The notes under the pieces were generated by a model, which worked only from the letters and a program-made list of their open reading frames with translations, was not told the origin of the DNA and did no database searches. This document shows positions 39,700 through 46,828 of a stretch of 46,828 bases of DNA, in pieces. The first letter of the stretch is position 1; each line of letters starts with the position of its first letter. The position numbers and the translations under genes were made by a program. Location of the stretch: the NCBI GenBank assembly GCA_011947345.1, contig JAAVTG010000544.1, forward strand, positions 1-46,828, written 5' to 3'. This DNA comes from Phytophthora quininea (lineage: Eukaryota > Oomycota > Peronosporomycetes > Peronosporales > Peronosporaceae).

Positions 39700-41258
39700 T
39701 CATACGTTCTTTGTTGCTGCTGCTAGTTATGAAGAAGGTAGCGCGGAAACGAGCACACGTAGATGACTCAAGCGATAAGGACGATTTGCTGAAACATCTA
39801 GATGTTGCTAACAAGAGGGAGCAGAACAACGCAAGAAAACGCCGTTCGCGGCAATGCCAATACTTGCTCCGGCAAGAAGCACATACCAAACCGCTTCTGG
39901 AGACAGAGCCAGCGATCAATAAAGAGCGAGACCGTTGCTCGGGCCCCCTTCGTGAACAATTGGGCGCTGAAGGTGTGTCCGACAGCTCTCGTGGCTACGT
40001 GAAACGTAAGCTATCGTTTTGACCAATTCAGATGTGGTTTACTCATACTTTTTTGTTGCCGCTAAGAAGATACGGATAGTGGATCACAGACGCGAGCGCA
40101 CTCAGATGGCCCGCGCGATGAGGACGATTTGCTGAAGCATCTCACTGCTGCTCACAAGAGAGAGCAGAGCAAAGCAAAAGACAGCATCGGATGAAACGCC
40201 AATACTTGGCGACCCGCCAAGAAGCTGACAAGCCGTTCCTGAAGCCAATAGACAGTGAAGAGCAAGATCGTTGCATGAACTCCCTTCGTGAAGAATTGGC
40301 CGCGGAAGGTCTGGACGAAAACACGTGTGGAGTGTGTGATAGCTGGGTTCTAGCCCGTGAAATTGTTCGAATTAAAGGTTCCGACTGGAGGTTTATGGAT
40401 AAGTTGCGGGCAATTCTGGGCGTTGCTGGCGACGATCTACCTCGGCTTCTTGTGAATCAGTACTGTGCGCCTCCCCACATTGATGGATTGGAGAACGTAC
40501 TGGTTTCTCCTCGCGGTATTCATTGTTATGTTGATGACCATGGGTGCCCAAGTTCATGGATGGGTATTTGCAATAAATGCATGAGATTCATTAACCGCAG
40601 AATGATTCCCAAGTTTGCTATAGCCAATGGCTTTTACATGGGGTATTTACCGGAGCGTTTGAAGGGGCTTACACTCCCCGAGCGGTTTATCACGCAGCTC
40701 TCTAGTATAGCAGCTGTTACGCGGCTTATGCGTGGTGGACGTTATCGCTGTATTCGATCACATTGTCTCGCGTTTGACTGCACTCCTGGAGTTCCAATTT
40801 CACTACTACCACGCTCAATTGACAAGGTGACCTCCTATCGAGTCGTTCTCGTAGGAGATTTCAGAGAAGGTCAACTGGCAAAAGTGAAAAAGATGCATCG
40901 AATCCGAAATAAGATGACGAAAGGTGTATTCGAGTTTTACAAGGCCTACAACCACTTGTATGATCCTGTTTTGCCTAGCGAGGATGTTCTGAACGCGGAG
41001 TATTCTGACGATACTGTGGACCAACAGTTTATTGAACGTGTTCGAGATGACGGAGAGTATTTCAACGATGGCATATCAACGGAGCAAGAATCTGTTCGTG
41101 GCCAGTCGGACTCGTTTCAAGTAGATAGAGACGATGAAGACGCCGTTCTGGAGCGACGAGTGGGATTAACGGATGATCTATCGCCTGTGCTGGCCTCTGA
41201 GCACCCTTACGTTGCTGATCTGGGGAGAACGCTGCAAAGAGAGGTCTTTCATGGTTAG
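39700..41258 (+). pseudogene. Helitron Rep-helicase, N-terminal region
   Basis: Two related modules lie in tandem. The first (about 39768-39985) reads DKDDLLKHLDVANKREQN. The second (about 40117-40315) reads DEDDLLKHLTAAHKREQS, then continues into a 355-codon frame (40191-41258). That frame has CGVCDSWVLAREI and GICNKCMRFINRRMIPKFAI followed by GYLPERLKGLTLPERF. This is the cysteine-containing region that precedes the Rep domain in oomycete and animal Helitrons. A GT-AG intron may lie between the modules (40006-40067). Frame breaks occur near 40190 and 41230. Confidence 0.72.
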
Positions 41259-42749
41259 GCGGTCGAGCAAGTTTTCTGGCACTATTAATGGAGATCTACT
41301 AGCGAGAATGTTTTCTCATCTTTTCCCCTTCGGTCGCGGCCATCCAGGTGAATCCAGAAAAGTGGCTGTATCTGTGAAAGAATGCATTAAGCACTATATC
41401 AATCTGAGTGGACGTCAATTTACTGGAGATGAGTTGTTCACGTTGGTTGCGTTTGATCAACTGTCACTGCAAATCATGTACATTCAAAGCTCAATGCGCT
41501 GCAAACATTTTCCGCATTTGTACGAGGATTACGACACTATTGCAGTTGACCAACTTGACCAGGCGCTACTAGCTAATGAGCGACGCCGGCAAGGGTTCAC
41601 GCCGCGGGGCAACGCAATCGACGCGACTGCGAATCGGTTTATCAAGACCGTTGAGCTTGCATCGGCCCCAGTGTGGGGAAGCAATGCTGAGCGCTCTGGC
41701 TGCAGACAGAACGCCTTTGCATTCCAAGCACGGTTTGGACAGCCTGCTTTGTTTGTGACACTGACACCAAACGCAGATAACTCTTTCGAGATGGCCCAAT
41801 ACAATGGAATCGGAACGGTGAAAACGCTGTTCGATGTGTTGGAGTCTAGAATGCCTAGTAAAGCTGAACTTCGTGAAGCAACGCTAGGAAATGATGCTGC
41901 GTCTGCACGGTTATTCATGCGGCAAGTGGATGCGTTTATCAAAGTCTGCTTAGGCATTGATCCAGCCACTAAGAAGCCACTGCAGCATCGCGGCTTGTTT
42001 GGCTACGTGGAGGCGTACTTCGCCATGGTCGAAACACAAGGGCGTGGAGCACTCCACGTTCATTTTTGATATGGCTGAAGGATTGCCCACCCAATTCTAC
42101 CGCTATGGAAGAAATCCTACGCAGCAACGAAGCAGAAGGGTTTTGTAAGTCAGTCGAGGAGTATGTTTCTTCTATAGTGCGTAACGAGCTTCCCTTACAG
42201 TTGGATCGACAACGGTGTTCGAGTTGCAGTGCTCCAATTTCGTACACGGCGGCATTGCCGATACCTGAAAGCGCACAAAAGGACCCAAAGACAAGGCTCT
42301 ACAGTGCAGAAGCAACACGTGCTGTCACGGAGCCCCCACTTTTGCAATGCAAAATCTGTAGCATCAAGTGCAGTTCGCAGCACTTATTACGAAGCGTGCT
42401 GCTTCAACATCGACCAATGCACTGGCCGCTCTGGAGCGGTTCGCTTTCCTCCACTGAACTAGCAAAGCAGGCCGCACGAGAGTCGCGGTGTCGGGGTACG
42501 TTACAACAGGCAATCCACAAAGTAGTGGAGCGCGAAATTATACAAGCTAGTATGGCCTCCGAGCGGGATTTAAAGGATGAATCAGGGCTTACGCCGATTG
42601 ACATTGCGGAGTGGCTGCAGCATTCAAATTCTTTTCAAATGGTGAAGTGTACGAGTGACAACGACCCTTTTCAGAATGACTATCTTACCTGTCTATTGAG
42701 ATGCTTCCGCCGTCTAAATGTGATGGCAGATTGTCGCGTGAATCCGTAG
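41259..42749 (+). pseudogene. Helitron Rep domain, HUH part
   Basis: Helitron-like N-terminal domain of the rolling-circle initiator. Reads DGDLLARMFSHLFP-like sequence, QNAFAFQARFGQPALFVTLT and, at 42055-42063, the HVH of the HUH metal-binding motif (RGALHVHF). One T missing from a T run near 42065 causes a stop. The next frame continues IWLKDCPPNSTAMEEIL and CKICSIKCSSQHLLRSVLLQ to 42749. The HUH motif would hold the divalent metal for strand cleavage. Confidence 0.8.
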
Positions 42750-43460
42750 ATTACATGGATTCGACGCTGGTACTGCTGCAAAACCAGCACTGGTGGTCCC
42801 ACACGAATACGTGCTTTAAGAAATCTCGGGCAACATGCGATGAATCCTTTTGTCGCTATGTTTTTCCTAGAGATAGAGTGCCAGATACGAAGTTCTGCGC
42901 ATCTGGGGTTCAAATTTCTCGACCACTAGGCCATGAATATATTAACGGGTTCAACTACACGATCATGGCCAGTTTCAAATGCAATCACGATATTCAATTT
43001 CTTCTGGGAGGCAAAGAGATTACTCACAGGATTCACTACTGCTGCAAATATGTAACGAAACAGCAAAAAGGCTTGATTCCGTTGTAGCTATTGCTCTTGG
43101 AGCTCTGAAACGTCGACAAGAAAGAGCAGCAGCAACCACTGCCAGCACCTCTCTCGGCGCAAGACCGACTGGCCGTCGCTCGAAAGCGGGTTGCATCTAT
43201 TGTCTACAGTATGACCAATCGCCAGGAAGTCGCTGTGCCATTGGCAGCGTTGTATTTGTATCGGGGGTTGTGTTGCTATTCCAGTTCTACATGCACAACA
43301 CTACCGCTAGGTGATATTATTCGACAGCTGTGTACGTCAGGAGAGTACTCATGCAATCTTGTTCGGCAATGCAACAAGTTCGGTGCGTCAACCTTTCAGG
43401 CAGTGTCTTACCTGGACGACTGCATTTTCGCCCAGCTAAACTGGTCGATTTGAATATGTA
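42701..43460 (+). pseudogene. Helitron Rep domain, Y2 part
   Basis: QNQHWWSHTNTCFKKSRATC is followed by GFNYTIMASFKCNHDIQFLL and RIHYCCKYVTKQQKG. The pair of tyrosines at 43037-43051 (YCCKY) fits the two-tyrosine catalytic motif of Helitron Rep. After a frame change at about 43080 the sequence reads VYSMTNRQEVAVPLAALYLY and DIIRQLCTSGEYSC. Confidence 0.78.
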
Positions 43461-44483
43461 CGAGTTTTCAATGCGTTACTTTCGGAGGAAAAGTGAGCAC
43501 GAGGATGAGACCTTGGCGTTTTTGAGTGGGCATCGGCTTCTGCACAGTCATTGCCTGGGACAACGAGCTCAAGAATGTGTTCCGGTTATCCGAGGGTACC
43601 GGCTGCCTTATGCCGAAAGTGACTCACCATTGGAGTTTCACTACAAGTACGCAGTGTTATCGTTGGTGCTATTAAAACCTTTTCGATCGCTTACTGACCT
43701 TGTCGGCGATTGTACCTTGTCGGAAGCTGCCTGGCTAAGCGCGTTTGAGCGGTGGAAAGACACTAGAACGGAATTTGTGAAAACTATTATGAACAACATG
43801 AATGATTTCTACATCGGTCGTAGCCATGGTAAGGCTCAAACTTTAGAAGGTGACACCAACACGTCGGCCGTCGCAGGTGCAGCTCGAAATGGAGAGGGAG
43901 TGACACTGAATCGGACGATGAAGACGATTTGTACGACGCAGGGGATCTGGTGGGCAATGACGATGCCGTGGCCGAGCTTGACGGCGGTGCTGATTATATC
44001 AAGTTTTGGGGTGCCGATGAAGCAAGCGACATCGTGATGGAGAGTAGCTCGTTGAACCCCTCAATTTGCCCATCGGCATCATCGCCTGAAGATGGCATCA
44101 CGCATATTTTGTCTGCTTTCCAGTCGCTTAACATGTTTGATGGTGCTGCAAGGAGTACCTCGGCAAAGTCGACAATTGACCATTCTTTGCCGAGCTCAAT
44201 TGTAGTACGTGATATGAGGCGATGGATTCGTGACGCCAACACCGATAACGCATTCACTACCCAATCACCAGAATTGCCTGACGAGCGTGCCACCGAGTGG
44301 TTGAGCTGCTGGATGATACACTCAATGAGGAAATATGCAGTGGCGCCCTGAATCGATGGTGCGATCTCGATCACCTAGTGCTGTTCCCCAGTTTGCCAGC
44401 ATTAGTTTGATTTTAAGAGCGTTTACTCTGAATCTGAAGCTGCCATGTGCGTTAAAGAAAATTGGGATCGCTCTTCTTACTAG
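43380..44483 (+). pseudogene. Helitron linker between Rep and helicase
   Basis: 43330-44037 open: FRRKSEHEDETLAFLSGHRL and FHYKYAVLSLVLLKPFRSL, typical of the segment between Rep and helicase in Helitrons. A shift near 43930 leads to the frame 43929-44351. The stretch 44352-44483 has no good frame. Confidence 0.65.
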
Positions 44484-45942
44484 ATGGAAACACTCAAAAG
44501 TTTGACTTACTTGGATCGCAACGTAGAGGATATCCTGATAGCTGACCAACTTCGACTATTTCTCGGAGGAGAGGGCGGGACTGGTAAAAGTTGCATCATC
44601 GAAGCTGTCGAGGCCTTATGCGTCTGTTGGGGAGGCACTACTAGTATTGTGAAAACAGCACTCACGGGCAAAGCGGCCACATTGATTGGGGGTAGGATAC
44701 TGGAGAGTTTTCTCCTGCAACTAGAAGGGGAAAAGCCATCGGAGCCATTATGGATCTTGATGTGCTAATTATTGACGAAATGTCTACGATGAAGAGATTG
44801 CAACTAGTCCAGTTGGATCGACGTCTACGAAAGGCAAAGCGCGTTCCGCGAGTTCCGTTTGGGGGCATCCACGTGGTTCTCGTTGGGGATTTCTTACAGC
44901 TTCCCCTGTCGGAGCAGAGCCCATCTATCGAGACCCGTCTCTAAAACCAAAGAGCTCAGCGGTAGACTTCACGGGATATCAACTCTGGCGCGATTTTGAA
45001 GACGTCATAATACTCGATGAATCCGTTCGGATTCAGGATGACCTAGAGTGGGGACGCGGATGTCATGATGCACGTCTTGGCATCTGGAGTGCTGAATTTG
45101 TTGCATTGATTAATTCGCGTGTGGTTGAAGACCGCAATCGCGCTTTAATAGACTGGGTATCTGGTGGTGAGCGGACGACGTTTGTTACTCCAGACAATTC
45201 CACCCGACTGTCAATAAACAACCTCTTCATTTCAACAACCGCCAGACTGTTACCAAAAGATACATATCCTGTTCGAGTGGTGGCGAATTTTAAAGGGCAA
45301 TTGAACGCACTGAATCGATCGGAAGCTACCATGGTTATGTCTTTGCCGGACTCGAAGTTCGGTCGCATGGCGCCCTACCTAGATCTAATTGTGGGAATGC
45401 CCATCCAGGTGACGCAAAATATACGTCCCCAGAAAATGGTTGCAAACGGCACGCTTGGGACGTTGGAGTCTATTATCTACAAACCTGGCATCACGTTTCG
45501 GGTTGTTCATGATAGCGTCTTGGATGTGCTTGTGCAAATTCCTAGCACGCCTCCACCCGCTGTGATTGTGCGATTACCTCGCGGTAATACAGCACGGGCA
45601 ATGCTAAGGGCTGCTGATAGTGATCTTTTCCCACTATTTTTCGAATCTCAGGCATACAAGGTATGTGAAATAGCGTTGACTGGTAGAGTGAACGGAGTCC
45701 CACGAAAGCTAGCCGTTCGAATCCAACAATTTCCGCTCGTATGTGCCGTCGCATGGACGATCTACAAGGTGCAAGGTGAAACTCTCGATCGGATGGTAGT
45801 GACAGAATGGCGGTCGAGCTCGGCAGCAGTAAACAAACGGCAGCAGCCGTATCTGTTGGTGTCACGGGTGACATCTCGCCACGCTTTTGTGGCTCTGACG
45901 CCATTGACGCCAGATATTATAGCGTGGGCGTCCACCGGATGA
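44484..45942 (+). pseudogene. Helitron Pif1-like helicase domain
   Basis: Superfamily 1B DNA helicase. Walker A GGEGGTGKS at 44565-44591, KAATLIGG-type motif next, Walker B LIIDEM at 44765-44782, motif III GDFLQLP at about 44888. After a shift near 44925 come DFEDVIILDESVRIQDDLEW, LIVGMPIQVTQNI and ANGTLGTLESI. The final motif is AWTIYKVQGETLDRMVV (about 45750-45805), then YLLVSRVTSRHAFVALTPL, and the stop at 45942. All helicase motifs are recognisable; breaks near 44745 and 44925 disrupt the frame. Confidence 0.85.
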
Positions 45943-46082
45943 TGTACTAGCAGAAGAACGGTTGCAACGTTTAAGCGAGCATACTGTAAGCGCTATGCTG
46001 TAGCAAGCTAAACGTCAATGTTATACCGTTGCACATGAAAACACAGCTGATCCGCTAACATTGTTTTGCTTAAAATGTTGCC
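45943..46082. other. Region after the Helitron gene
   Basis: Should hold the Helitron 3' end. A short hairpin (AGCATA at 45978, TATGCT at 45994) followed by CTAA at 46008 is only a weak candidate. Confidence 0.3.
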
Positions 46083-46828
46083 TTAGTCATCCTCACTAGT
46101 GCGGTTTGTTAGATCGATCCCTTCGGGCGATCCCTCTCGTTTCGGCGGTACTTGATCCAGCAGGTTTGGAGGCGGCACTGCTTGGAACACCTTGGCTTGC
46201 ATTGCTCGGCGCCGAACCTTGTGGCGACTTGGCGCCGTCGCCGCCATCGCCAGTGGGACGTCGCTGGCTCGCCTCTTGAGCGTGCGGTCATTGATTTCGG
46301 CAGGATGCCCAGGAACCATGATGCGAGGGACGTGCTCCATCGCAAATGGAGTGGTTGTCGCCACAATACCGATAACTATGAACTAGTTTTGCCTTGGGGT
46401 CTGCAAGCCTTGATCCTACCCGAGGACTTGAGGTCGCCACGCTAGTTTCCAGCGCTAAATCCAGATCGGAAAAGAGCGACAGCATGACTGCCTTGTTCAG
46501 CTTGACTTTGGAAGGCGCGGAGACGGTCGCAGCCGATAGGAGGCCCCATGGTGACGCGCAGGCCCGGCACAAAGAGCTTCATCATGCTCATCGGAAGTGA
46601 CGCTCATCCTTGCCAGCCTCTTCGTCCTCGCTCTCAAACTCACAGCACTGCTGCGGAAGCTGCTGACCGTCTTGGCGCTGCTGGCGTCGTCCTGGTTGTA
46701 GAGGCTACTGCCGAAGCTCCTGCTGCTGGTTCTCAGCGTCTTGGAGCTGCCGCTCCTGCCAAGCGTGCCCAGCTCGCCGGTGTAGCTTGCGTTGATCTCG
46801 CGACTGCTGTTGAAGCTGCTCGCAGTGC
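46083..46828 (-). pseudogene. Unrecognised coding remnant, cut by window edge
   Basis: On the minus strand the sequence from 46828 to about 46640 encodes a Gln/Arg-rich coiled-coil-like stretch. Next comes an acidic piece and MSMMKLFVPGLR in shifting frames. 46572-46288 reads LNKAVMLSLFSDLDLALETS. 46364-46083 reads FAMEHVPRIMVPGHPAEIND and ends at TAA. The pieces probably belong to one protein with two or three frame breaks. A retrotransposon gag is conceivable from the Gln-rich coiled coil, but no motif proves it. Confidence 0.35.

Noticed and set aside
45978..46011. Helitron 3' end (hairpin plus CTAA)
   Set aside because: The stem is only 6 bp, the loop is long, and CTAA is not followed by T as expected for an A/T insertion site.

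Overview
The window looks like a repeat-rich, gene-poor stretch of a eukaryotic nuclear genome. It is most like an oomycete of the Phytophthora or downy-mildew type. This is inferred from the mix of elements (a Ty3/gypsy chromovirus, a second gypsy lineage, plant-type mariner, Tc1, several pogo-like families, hAT, Helitron), from short GT-AG introns of about 56-89 bp inside transposase genes, and from GC-rich coding sequence. No species is claimed. The only clear non-mobile gene is a tRNA-Arg(CCT) at 13440-13512 on the minus strand. Nearly every coding region is a broken transposon gene.

Layout. Bases 1-4362 hold the 5' part of chromovirus Gypsy-A (+ strand). At 4363 the sequence switches to the minus strand inside a near-identical sister, Gypsy-B, which runs back to its 5' LTR (7700-8073). 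Bases 8074-22343 are about 14 kb of other DNA: a hAT remnant, a mariner remnant (MLE-1) holding a 195-bp MITE-like insert, an LTR-like insertion (L1, 12153-12536), the tRNA, a Tc1 element with perfect 238-bp inverted repeats (13670-14925), an unrecognised 201-codon ORF, pogo-F split by intron-bearing pogo-E (16936-18630), and pogo-G split by a second LTR-like copy (L2, 19448-19832). At 22344 the 3' end of Gypsy-B begins (minus strand), split by a hAT element with 8-bp target duplications (22876-25015). It runs to about 28264, where the sequence switches to the 3' part of Gypsy-A (+), ending in the LTR at 30997-31368. Thus B plus 14 kb of flank sits, circularly permuted, inside A. The two joints are exact reciprocal products at a shared CCG.

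Bases 31811-39012 are a three-level nest. A decayed mariner (MLE-2) contains Gypsy-C (32307-38899, TSD gatgc). The 3' LTR of Gypsy-C contains pogo-D (36648-38814, TA duplication). Bases 39700-45942 are a Helitron with Rep (HUH/Y2) and Pif1-like helicase regions, broken by frameshifts. The last 750 bp carry an unrecognised minus-strand coding remnant cut by the window edge.

Main points of interest: (1) the reciprocal A/B joint, best explained by integration of a circle carrying Gypsy-B; (2) a long antisense reading frame in the chromovirus between the chromodomain and the 3' LTR, with the base composition of coding sequence; (3) an RT active site reading YFDG in both copies; (4) six ACGT-like cores at an exact 9-bp period in the Gypsy-C LTR; (5) many frameshifts that are single-base losses, often in short homopolymers, so part of the decay may be sequencing error.
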